A stretch of 52,162 nucleotides of DNA. It comes from Hondaea fermentalgiana (Eukaryota > Sar > Bigyra > Thraustochytrida > Thraustochytriidae). The notes below the pieces were generated by a model, which was not told the DNA's origin, searched no databases, and saw only the letters and a program-made list of their open reading frames with translations. Within the stretch, counting starts at the first letter, position 1, and every line of letters starts with the position of its first letter. The translations under genes and the position numbers were made by a program. Positions 9,171 through 18,700 of this stretch are shown here, piece after piece. The stretch spans positions 107,630 to 159,791 of the forward strand of contig NPFB01000162.1 in assembly GCA_014084085.1 (NCBI GenBank), read 5' to 3'.

Positions 9171-10610
9171 TCGAACAAGAAAACCTTCGATTGAGAATTA
9201 TTCAAGCAGAAGAGAGCTTGGATTCTCTTGTCCCCGACGACAAAATGCGATCTTCTTCTTTGTGCACTGAGACCTCAGCGTGTCGGTTAATGATGAGCTC
9301 CGACTCTCTTTTACTCTCCCTTGACGGCCAATCTGCCGTCACCTTCATTCGTCATTTTTGCCACGTTGATTATCAAAGCCATCGCGGTGCATCCAGCCGG
9401 AAACTTGATCAAATGAGAACAAGTTTCCTTTGACTCATCTCATTCTACATCATAATCTCTGCTCGTTGATTGAATCAACACGAGAGCCGATCGAGGCTTG
9501 CTTGCTCTCCACAACGTGATCCGGCCCCCTCTTTGCTGATCGAGACAAGCACTCCAAAGTAGCCAGAATTGAATGCAGCAGGTAGAGCGCGCATGTGACG
9601 AAATGAACCCCTTTTGATGGCCGGCCCAACGCATAGGATCGACGTTTCGACAGATTTGTTGCCTGGGCGCGTCGCTCGAAACTCAAGACAACGACCAAAG
9701 AATGGAACAAGATCATTTCAGCACGCTTACTATGTGAGAGGCACGTCTTCGAGGCGCGTCCGCGATAACGCGCTATCGATCTTCAATAAAGTGTCCGCGC
9801 TGGGAGCAAGCCACCAGTGTCCGCCGCGTCGGTCTCGATCATTCCGCACGAGGCTTGACTCAGAGGAGAAAGATACCTTGTGTCCCCAATTCCAAAGATG
9901 GAAGATGCAGGCTCTGCGCTCTCACCAGGATCTCGTCAGGATCTCATCTCGGGGTGAGAATGACTCGGAGAGAGAGTGCGCGTGACTCACGGTCAGCGGG
10001 AAAGGGAGAGAGACGTGGTAAAGAAAGGCAGCTGTTCCTCGGCGCCACAGCAACCCGATCTTCGGCCTTGGCGGAGGCCGGGCCCGAAGCCCAGGAGTTT
10101 TGAAATGACGACGACAATGTAAACTTGCGTTCCAAGCACGAGAGACTTCGGAATTCTCGGGTCTGCTAGCGATGGGCTATCTCTGCACATGGGCCTAGTC
10201 TTATTATTATTATTTTTGTGCAGAGGATCAAGGAGGGGCACGAGACATCTTGGAGGTTCGGCCCTGGAGGAGAAAAGAGCATGACCTCCAACTTGCCGCC
10301 TCTCGGGCACTCTGACCTCGACACGCGGCAGTGGTCGGTGTCCGTACGGTCGGAGCAAGCTGCTCATTGGCGCGAGCGTGACGTCGTCGGTCGAATCAAT
10401 GACGTTTATCGGAGGCAGCGTTACTTTCTCTAACGAAACATCAGTTTTGATGCTCCTTCGTCAGCAGACCCGAATCAGCCGGAGCTCGTGCAGCAACAAG
10501 AGCACTCACGAACACAAGCCATCATCTTTGTCTTTTTTACGAGCGAGAGTTCTTACGAGCCAAGGACCAGGCTCGAGATCTGACTCTGCGCCAATTGAAA
10601 GCCTGCCGCC
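9171..10610. other. Intergenic region upstream of the SF3-like ORF
   Basis: About 1.4 kb with no supportable gene. A short (TTA)n run lies at about 10200-10213. Small open frames on both strands lack recognisable domains. I looked for terminal inverted repeats shared with 14.1-14.9 kb and saw none by eye. The start codon of the downstream ORF sits in a strong GCCGCCATGA context (10605-10614). Confidence 0.5.
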
Positions 10611-13600
10611 ATGACTTTCACGTACTCTCTCCCCATCAACTCGAAAACTCGCAATGTGACGAAGCTGCCCGAGCGCTTCAACGAAGAGGTGTACCGCGAT
10701 GCGCCCGAATCGGAGGAGCCTGGGTCGGAAGAACCCGGGCGCGACAATCGCCGCGTCTACTACTTTACGATTCCGATCGACTGCCTTTCGCCCAACCCGA
10801 CTTCGCTGGTGGGTATGGTGGAAAAGGAGGAGCTAGGGGTGGAGAAGACAAAGGCTTTCAACATCTTCGTTCTATTCGCGACTTTACTGCGCATGATCGA
10901 GGAGATGATGTATACTCGCGGAACGAGTGACTGCGGGATGGCGAAGCCAAAGGCTGGAGAAGGGATGCGGCTCTTCATGGAGTACTTGGTGGATAGAGAT
11001 GTCGCTGGCGTGGTCAACAACCTCGACGACGTGCAGCTTCTCGAGTGCATTGGTGTTCGCTTCGCATTGGTGGTCTTCGGGGATCAGTATGACCTGACAC
11101 ACGCCCTGGAAAAGCATTTCGAGGCTATAAAGAAGCAAAAGGGCCCCAACAAGAAAAGTAAAGACGTGCCGAAGATGGTGAGGTGCGGCGCCAATGAGAT
11201 CAAGTCGTGGTCTGTGTACAAATCGTTTGCGAGTGCCTATTCAGGCAAATTCTGCGACGATAACACAGACGAGCAGCCCGCGTCTGGCTCGCAGCTATCC
11301 GTAAACAAGCTCTTTAGCTTGCAGATGGCCGAAGAGGTAGCGGAGCGCAGCACGCGCGAGGTAGCTCAGCTTCAAAAGGGGAAATTCTTTGGTATTCCCG
11401 AGCTAAGCTACGAGATCAGCCTTCGACTCGCTTCGCGTATGGTACTGTTGTATGTAGCACTGCCGCGCATGCAACACTTTAAAGAGATGAATGAGCAGGA
11501 TCAGATCCAGGTATATGCGTTACTGGGTACCATGCAGGACCCTACCTCCACAGCGGCGTCTACGTTGCTGCAGAATCGTAAACTAGCAAATGCAAAGTGC
11601 GACGATCTTATGGAGATAAAGGAGCTGCTAGCAAAGCGCATGAGACGTGTCGACGCGATTGAAGACTTGAAAATGCGTGCGGTCGCGCTCAATCAGCATC
11701 GGCGCTTTGCGGCGCGCCTGCACCAACGTATTTTCACCAAAGCAGCGGCCATCAGCGAGCCCAGTCGGCTCATCGCAGCTTATGTCACGAAGGAGCAGAA
11801 AACATGGAGCACACAGCCAGCGGATCAAACGGTGATAGACCGCTGTTTGACCAGCTTCGGCAACATGATCGCGGCGGATTTTTATGACCTGGAGAGCGTG
11901 ATGGGCGTCTCCACGACGCACGCGATCGCGCACATTGCGCTAGTGTGCGCTTTCAATGCACACCAGTACAAACTCGGTGCGCTGCACTTGAACCTGCTAC
12001 TTCTGGGAACTGGCTCATCTGGAAAGAGCTTCATTCTGGATTTAGTGAAAATGTTGCTGGTGGAGGGTGTCGCCACCAAGATAGCTCATATGACGGAGAA
12101 GGCGCTTACGACTGGAGAAAACAACAATGACCACATATCGATGTTCCATGAGATACCCGCCTCCCTAATTGGGACCGATGGCAGGCAAAATGGTGCTGAG
12201 ACGGGCAACACAATCCTTAAGGATGCACTTACAAGCGGCACCGTGGAGACGCAGACCATCGTCATCACCGAGGACGGCAAGCGTGTGCGGAGAAACTATA
12301 AAAGTGAGCGCAGCGGTGTGATCATCGGGGCCTCCAACGAGCGCGAGGATAAAATGTCGCAATCTATGCGCACGCGCTTTCTATGCGTCCCGGTGAACGA
12401 ATACGAACGCATAGGTCACACCGTCACTGACAAAAAAAGAGGATCCATGGACTTGACCGACAAAGATGCGTCGCGCGACAAACAAAAGCGAAAGCGGCTC
12501 TTTGCAATGCGAATCCGGCGCCGTCTATGCATGGTTCACATGGTAGAACGACTCATCGCCACAGGTACTATCGAGGAACCCGATCTAAGCATCGCAAAGC
12601 TTTGCGTGCAGAAGTGTATGGACTACATCAAGGAAAAAATGTATCCCGGGACTCAGTACAACCAACGCGACTACGACTTTGTGGTGACCTATGCGCGCAC
12701 ACTCACCCTGATGCACGCCTGTGAGCGCTACGCCAACGACGCTGAGTCGCCGGGGCTCGATCGAGAATTCACGTTTAAAAACTTGCTTTCCCCCCCAGGC
12801 GGAGGCCGTGGGATCATGCGCTATATGATCTGCACCCAGGAAATCGCGGTGTACTCCCTGTCGGTCTTTTTTAAGCAGCTGATCCGCTATAACACGATAC
12901 TCGTGACGGAACTTCTGCTCTTTGCCTTCAGTAGGGAAACAGATTCGCGTGAACTGATCGTGGGCAATGACGGAAGAACCTATGTATCGTCACAGCGTTT
13001 CTTCACCGACGAGGCAATTTATGACTGCGCGGAAAATGCACAGCGCAATCGCCGAACGGTGGCTGAGGTCCTAAGCCGCGAAAACATTATTGTTGCCTGG
13101 AACGCGCTCTTGAGCAGCGTCAAAGGCCCTGACCACGCCCCGGCAGTCAACTGGAATAAGCAAGACGGTTCGGTCACCTTCGACAGGGCCTATGTAGATC
13201 GACACTTCAGTTTCAACAGGAGGAACAAAGTCTACAAGCCCAAGAGCTTGCTGAATATATTCAAGCATGTTCTTGAGAAGGGTTTCCTCAACCCATACCA
13301 GAAGGGCTGCGAATATGCCATGACTAGTTTTCCGTTTGTACAGGACAAGCCGTTCGTACTTACCACCATAAGAATCAAGGAAGGCGACAAAACCAAGAAG
13401 ATGTATATCGAGGATCCTAGCTTCGACATGCGTAGCGCCATGCTTGACGGGACGCCTGACTCACATTCGCTTGCGGACGGCAATTTCGGGCCAAACGGAA
13501 AGAAAGTGCGTAAGAGTTTGGGAGGTCGCGTATTGTACTGCGATGGGGTAATGGAGGTCAGCGACGACTTGCAAGATCTATTGTACAATCGTCGCGAGCT

Positions 13601-14060
13601 AATAGCCCGTGCGGACGGGCTGAACGTGCCCGAAGATGAAGTAGTCTCGCTGCTCCCAGACGACGACAACGGCGGTGATAACAACAGCGGCAATAATAAC
13701 AATAACAGTGACAACGACGGCAACGACAACAACGACGATGCTGTGGGGAACATTAACAACGACGACAACAACAACAATGGCGAAGACGACAACCAACACG
13801 ACATTCAGAGAGAAGTTCAAGAACAAGGAGATAACAACATCGAAGAAGACGTCACAGCCGGCGCTCAAGTCGCTCTGTGTGCTGGTTTCGACTATGAGGA
13901 CTCGCGCAAGCATCTTGATAAAGTTCACTTGCGAGACGGCACAGAGGTCATGTTCGGCATGGGCAGCACGGAGCCCGAAAGACATTACCCGCACGCTATG
14001 AGAGATATGCACGACAAAGCCTACGACAGCAAAGTATTCAAGAAGGTGCGCCTTGGATAA
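10611..14060 (+). CDS. Large P-loop protein resembling SF3-type replication helicases (1149 aa)
   Basis: A single uninterrupted frame encodes 1149 residues. Around residue 466 there is a Walker A loop, GTGSSGKS (12006-12029; Lys472), preceded by a hydrophobic strand (LHLNLLLL). About 40 residues later HISMFHEIP fits a Walker B strand with Glu. Then GVIIGASNERED fits motif C of superfamily 3 helicases (hydrophobic strand ending in Asn), followed by MRTRFLCVPV, a possible arginine finger. This order is typical of viral, plasmid and transposon replication helicases (SF3, D5-like, DUF3987-like). I see no primase or endonuclease motif in the first 450 residues. Residues 1020-1065 are Asn/Asp-rich low complexity. 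No neighbour looks like a capsid or integrase. The family assignment is inference; the ORF itself is clear. Confidence 0.85.
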   Translation: MTFTYSLPINSKTRNVTKLPERFNEEVYRDAPESEEPGSEEPGRDNRRVYYFTIPIDCLSPNPTSLVGMVEKEELGVEKTKAFNIFVLFATLLRMIEEMMYTRGTSDCGMAKPKAGEGMRLFMEYLVDRDVAGVVNNLDDVQLLECIGVRFALVVFGDQYDLTHALEKHFEAIKKQKGPNKKSKDVPKMVRCGANEIKSWSVYKSFASAYSGKFCDDNTDEQPASGSQLSVNKLFSLQMAEEVAERSTREVAQLQKGKFFGIPELSYEISLRLASRMVLLYVALPRMQHFKEMNEQDQIQVYALLGTMQDPTSTAASTLLQNRKLANAKCDDLMEIKELLAKRMRRVDAIEDLKMRAVALNQHRRFAARLHQRIFTKAAAISEPSRLIAAYVTKEQKTWSTQPADQTVIDRCLTSFGNMIAADFYDLESVMGVSTTHAIAHIALVCAFNAHQYKLGALHLNLLLLGTGSSGKSFILDLVKMLLVEGVATKIAHMTEKALTTGENNNDHISMFHEIPASLIGTDGRQNGAETGNTILKDALTSGTVETQTIVITEDGKRVRRNYKSERSGVIIGASNEREDKMSQSMRTRFLCVPVNEYERIGHTVTDKKRGSMDLTDKDASRDKQKRKRLFAMRIRRRLCMVHMVERLIATGTIEEPDLSIAKLCVQKCMDYIKEKMYPGTQYNQRDYDFVVTYARTLTLMHACERYANDAESPGLDREFTFKNLLSPPGGGRGIMRYMICTQEIAVYSLSVFFKQLIRYNTILVTELLLFAFSRETDSRELIVGNDGRTYVSSQRFFTDEAIYDCAENAQRNRRTVAEVLSRENIIVAWNALLSSVKGPDHAPAVNWNKQDGSVTFDRAYVDRHFSFNRRNKVYKPKSLLNIFKHVLEKGFLNPYQKGCEYAMTSFPFVQDKPFVLTTIRIKEGDKTKKMYIEDPSFDMRSAMLDGTPDSHSLADGNFGPNGKKVRKSLGGRVLYCDGVMEVSDDLQDLLYNRRELIARADGLNVPEDEVVSLLPDDDNGGDNNSGNNNNNSDNDGNDNNDDAVGNINNDDNNNNGEDDNQHDIQREVQEQGDNNIEEDVTAGAQVALCAGFDYEDSRKHLDKVHLRDGTEVMFGMGSTEPERHYPHAMRDMHDKAYDSKVFKKVRLG
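13666..13800 (+). repeat. AAC/GAC-rich coding low-complexity tract
   Basis: Imperfect GAC/AAC/AAT triplets encode an Asn/Asp run inside the SF3-like protein. The frame stays open, and the tract probably forms a disordered linker between the helicase region and a short C-terminal segment. Confidence 0.85.
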
Positions 14061-14929
14061 CTTTTGCAGAGCCCCGCGGTCTCCCCTATTGCCTTTAAGT
14101 ACTAAGTATCCCTTGCAACAGCTCTCGTTCTTGCGTGTGCGCGTCAACGATACCCCACGGTGCCAAAGACTCCACGATCTATTGTTCGATTTTGTCGTTG
14201 ATAATTCTGAGACTTGCTTCGCAATTAACGGCGTCGTCCTCGCATGGAGAACGTTGCCGAAAAATCAAATCCTGCCGTACGCCAAGAAAAGCAAATTTTC
14301 TTGGTTAGCAGCGCTAGTCCCTTTAACACCAAGGAAGTTCACGTCTCTCCAAGAAGACAAAACAAAGCAATGGCTCGCTCTTTGCTCAGGTAGCACGGAA
14401 AGATGGCTCCAGCCTCGCGCTTCAGCTCAGCTACTTTCGAGCCGACGTTCAACTAGACTGTCACTCGAGCAAAACGTGGCCGCATGCATGTCTAGAGATT
14501 CGCGTCTGGGTTTCCTCAAACAATTTAACCCGCATTTCGAATGGAACGCATTTCCGCAGAGATCCCGTAGTTCAGGACTTGAGGCGACGATGCCTCTCTT
14601 TTGAGTATCAATGGCAGTTTGGGCAGGACAGGACTCCAGCAAGTCATAGAAAAAGAGTTGATTTCGCTCGTTGGTCGCATCTGGAATCAACACCTGCGAA
14701 ATTGCTGATGCCTTCGGTGGCGAACCTCCTGCGCCGCATGCTTGAAGGTCGGGTATGTACTCCCAGAAATACCTTCTGTCGAGCGGTTTCTGACTTAAAG
14801 ATCTCTTGCGCGATTTGCAGCGAGCTCAGTCTGCCTCAAGAAAAGAGCTTGAGCAATCTTTTGGACTCTCTCTCACAGGGAATACTCATCCTACTCGACA
14901 TTTCTCTGCAACGCGCAAAAGAGAAGCAC
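14061..14929. other. Region after the SF3-like ORF; no supported gene
   Basis: An open frame of about 180 codons runs from 14053 to 14604 in another frame (+1 relative to the helicase). It lacks an ATG near its beginning and matches nothing I know. It could be a decayed second ORF of an element or chance. Nothing else is visible before the repeat array. Confidence 0.4.
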
Positions 14930-15715
14930 ACAGCCAAGCAAGCAAGCAAGCAAAAAGCAAGCAAAGCAGCAAGACCTGCGCAGCGTGGTGCAGGACGAAA
15001 GGAGAGGAAAGGTACGCGAAGAGCTCGCGCCCCCTCATTCCCCCCCCCCCCCCCTTTTCCGCGAAACATGCGATGTGTGCAAACTTGCACACGGCCCTTT
15101 CAAAGAGAGGCATAAAAAGAGCAGCAGAAAAAAAGCAAAAAGCAAAAAGCAAGCAAAGCGCCAAGACCTCGAGCTGGAAACAGCGCAGCGTGGTGCAGGA
15201 CAAAAGGAGAGGAAAAGGCACATAAAAAGCTCGCGCCCCCTCCTTCCCCCCTCTCACACCACCCTCCCCCTTTTCGGCGAAACATGCCATGTGTGCAAAC
15301 TTGCACACGGTAAAAGAGAGTGAAAGAGAGACACTAAAAAAGCAAGCAAAAAGCAAGCAAAGCGCAAAGAGCCCGAGCTGAAAGCGGCGCGGCGTGGCGC
15401 AGGACGAGAGGCGCGCGAAGACCTCGCGCGCAAAGACCTCGCGCGCAAAGACCGCGCGCACAAAGACCTCGCGCGCAAAGACACCTCCCCCCCCCCCCCT
15501 TTTGCTTTCTCTTCTGCTCGGCGAACCGGCGGAAGAGATCGAGTAGGCCATCAAGCAAGCAAGCAAAGCGCCAAGACCTCGAGCTAAGAACGGCGTGGCG
15601 TGGCACAGGACGAGAGGAGAGGAAAGGCGCATCAAAGAGCTCGCGCGCGAAGACCTCGCCCCCCTTCCCCCCCCCCTCCCCTTGCTCTCCGGCCCCTTGA
15701 AGCCCTCTTGTGCTG
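14930..15715. repeat. Degenerate roughly 200-bp tandem repeat array, four copies
   Basis: Copies start near 14930, 15106, 15311 and 15541. Each has, in order, an (AAGC)n/A-rich head, CAAGACCTCGAGCT or a variant, a GGCGTGGTGCAGGACGA-like block, GGAGAGGAAAGG, AGCTCGCGCCCCC, and a poly-C/T stretch. The first two copies end in a GGCGAAACATGC-like block plus the palindrome GTGTGCAAACTTGCACAC (15075-15092 and 15291-15308). The third copy has expanded internally into about five copies of CAAAGACCTCGCGCG (15414-15482). Copies have different lengths and many differences. The array ends about 50 bp before the next coding start, so it may sit in that gene's promoter or 5'UTR. Confidence 0.9.
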
Positions 15716-15762
15716 CTTTAAGACAGTTCGCTCGCACACCTGCGCAGAGGTGGTTTATCGCA

Positions 15763-18700
15763 ATGGCGGCAAACTTCTTTCGGGAGGCCGTGGACCGGAT
15801 GAAGTACAGTTACGAAGACCAAATGGTCTCGCATGTTGACGACGAGGGCCTCGTCGAGGTGCCTGTGCACAACGAGGACAGCACGAGCTCAGAAACACAC
15901 GACAAAAATGAAGAAGCGGGCTGCGAACATTACTCATCAAAGGGAGCTGCCACGGGGAATAAGGCCAGCCGTTTCTGTTTTTCAACATCAATGCATCGCC
16001 AAAGACGCGTGCCCTTGAAAACCCTAAGCCACGATGCGTCTGAGGTTTTTCGGCAGCTCGAAATGGTGAAAAGTAAAATCGCCAAAGATGCAGACGACCT
16101 AGTCGAACGACAAGGACTACTTCCCTCTGGAACAGTCATGCTCAAGCCCAAAGGAAAGGGAACAGGGGATGGTGCCAGAACATTCTATGATGCCGGTCTC
16201 GAGGTCAATACGTCTCTGACGGCCGACGACAAGCAGAGGCCGTTCTTCACGCACGAGCACGTCCGCGAGATCGAAAAGGGTGCCTTTCTTTATGACCCCA
16301 TGCTCGTTCAGTCCGTGGTCGACGTTGGAAAGCGTCTTGCCAACCTCGATCACTACATTAGCGATGGTGATGAACACAATCTGCCAATGGAACACCCACA
16401 AAAGAACCAAATCCGCTACATTGACAGTCGAATGACCGAGGTTCTTCTCAACGACCTGGAAGACTTTCTCCAAGTAATCTCCAAAATGCTGAACAAGATG
16501 GAATACCTTCGTGAAGTTTACACGAGCAAACACGTGGAGATCATGCAAGCCGCTAAGGATGCTCAAGCCACAAAAGAAAGAGAAACAAACTCTCAGCAAG
16601 AGCATCAAGTGCAGGACGATTCTCACAATGCGCCTCGCTTCCCGTTCCTCTGGTGGGTGTGGTCCATCGTCACGTCTTTCTTCTTGGGGATTGGTGATGC
16701 GCTATGGTGGAATTTCAACATGGTTTTTCTTCCTTCCTGGTTCAAAGGTCGTCTCAACAGAAAGTACAAGCATATCGCGCCGCGGGTGTACGCCATTCCG
16801 CATACGTTTTTGAAACGTAGGCGACAGCGCGTCTATGGAGCCACCTTCGACGCTTTTCTCGAGGTCACCAACCTTGGCTCGGATTTTGCCTTCCTCGTCA
16901 TCCAGCTCAGGCCACTTCTCGGAACGGCAAATGAATTTCTCTTTGTCGTGTCCCTCGCTGCTCTCATTCTCACTTTTGCACTGCGCTTTCTGATTGGCCT
17001 TTGGGAGTGGAGGATGGTGGACTGGAAGAACAAAACTCGCAAGCGGAAATACCTCTTGGGTGTCTTGCTCGCGATCATTGAGCCAAACACGGGCTTTAAC
17101 GACCTCGTGAAGGAATCTTTCAAGACGCGGGAGTCGCTGAGTTACAATGTCGTTGGCGACACCGTGGATACTTTCGTAAAGGATCCCATTGCTACGCAAG
17201 CCAAGGCGGATTTCAAAGCTGCGCAGATGTCCATCTTGACGACTTTCGTGCTTCTCATTCAAGACATTCCGCAAATTGTGGTGGAGTTCATCTTCATTCT
17301 CACGTTTGAAGGAGGAAACTTCGAGTTTGTTTACTGGCTGGCTCTGATCAGTTCACTGGTGTCAGCTGGTCGGCAGCTCATCGAGGCGGTCGAGCTCTTA
17401 CATGACGTACCTGGCCTCCGCAACATTATTCACGCTCGTCACCTCGTGCTTGAGGCAGATTACGACATTGATTTAAAAATCTCCCGTGCGCTTGGAATAG
17501 CAGAAGATAACCAACATCGGCGTGCACCGGATACAAAGCCCTTTTCGGACGCCGGGACCTATGATGGAGGCGTCGAGTTCCGCAAAGGGGAAACTTTGGT
17601 GGCCAAGACACTGTGCCAGTACTTCAACTTTGACTATAGCTTCTACAACTGTGGCTACAGAGTGATGGGAGGGGTTCGACGAGCATTTTGGCTCCTGGAA
17701 ACTGTAATCAAAGTAGCGCTTGCGGCCCCGACTCTGGGCCGCTCGTTGCTTTGGGAGTTACCGAATCTAGCCTCGTACAAAGCGAATGCTCATTACTTCA
17801 AATACCTGCAAAAACGTGTTGTGGTCGAAGGAAAACCACTTGACGATATCGGATTTGCTGTGACGAATCGCTTCGCTCACCATGTTTATCACGTTGCGAA
17901 CACATTCGCTCAAGGCGTCTCTTTCTTGGTGTCTTCCATGCTTTGGCCTCTGAATTGGTTGCTTTTTGAGCGGATGGACAGCCGAACTCTTTTCCGAAGT
18001 ATTCGTTCGCTTGACCTCACGGATTGCATCAGCACCAGCGACGAGGTGCTGAAGGTCATTTCGGCCATGTGTCCGAACCTACAGAACCTTAATCTCAGCT
18101 TCTGTGTGGACATCACGGATAAAGGACTCTGGTACTTTCGGTATAACAGGTGCATCACACTCGGGTCGGTCGTTCTAGATGGCTGCATCGAGATCACGAA
18201 TGAAGGAGTCGGCCACGTGATCAAGTCCTCCAAGAGGAGTCTCTGGCGTCTCAGTCTTCGCGACCTACCTCGTCTCCAAGTCGAAGTCCTGGACGACATT
18301 GCGAAGTATTGCACAGCTTTGCGCTCGCTCAATCTCGATGTGGATGCTCTTTACAAGAATCAACATAAGGACGCTTTTCTTTCCATTCAAGAATCGGAAA
18401 CATCGAAGCCCCTCATTGAATTAGTCAAGCGATGTTCATCCCTCCAGACACTCAAGCTTGGCAACGTGCTCGCTTGGGACGACCGGCCTCTCAAAGATTG
18501 GAAAGAATTTGCAAACGAAGTCAACCCGTACATCCGCGTTCTCTCATTGGAAGGGGCAAAGTCATTCACGGACGAGTGCCTCGGGGAGTTGAGCGCGAAG
18601 ACTCGGTTCTTGCGTGAACTGCGTCTTTCGGGTGCATCAAAATTGGAGTCCGCAACATGTCTTGAAGAACATTGCCGTTCTCTTCAAACCATCAGTCTTG

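Noticed and set aside
9158..9433. Open frame overlapping the end of the ARM gene
   Set aside because: It begins within the stop region, has no recognisable motif and is probably chance.
14053..14604. Possible second ORF after the SF3-like gene
   Set aside because: No ATG near its start and no similarity I can name. Kept only as a note because it follows the helicase frame so closely.
14886..15737. Long minus-strand frame across the tandem repeat array
   Set aside because: It only translates the repeats (Cys/Leu/Phe/Arg-rich) and starts without support.
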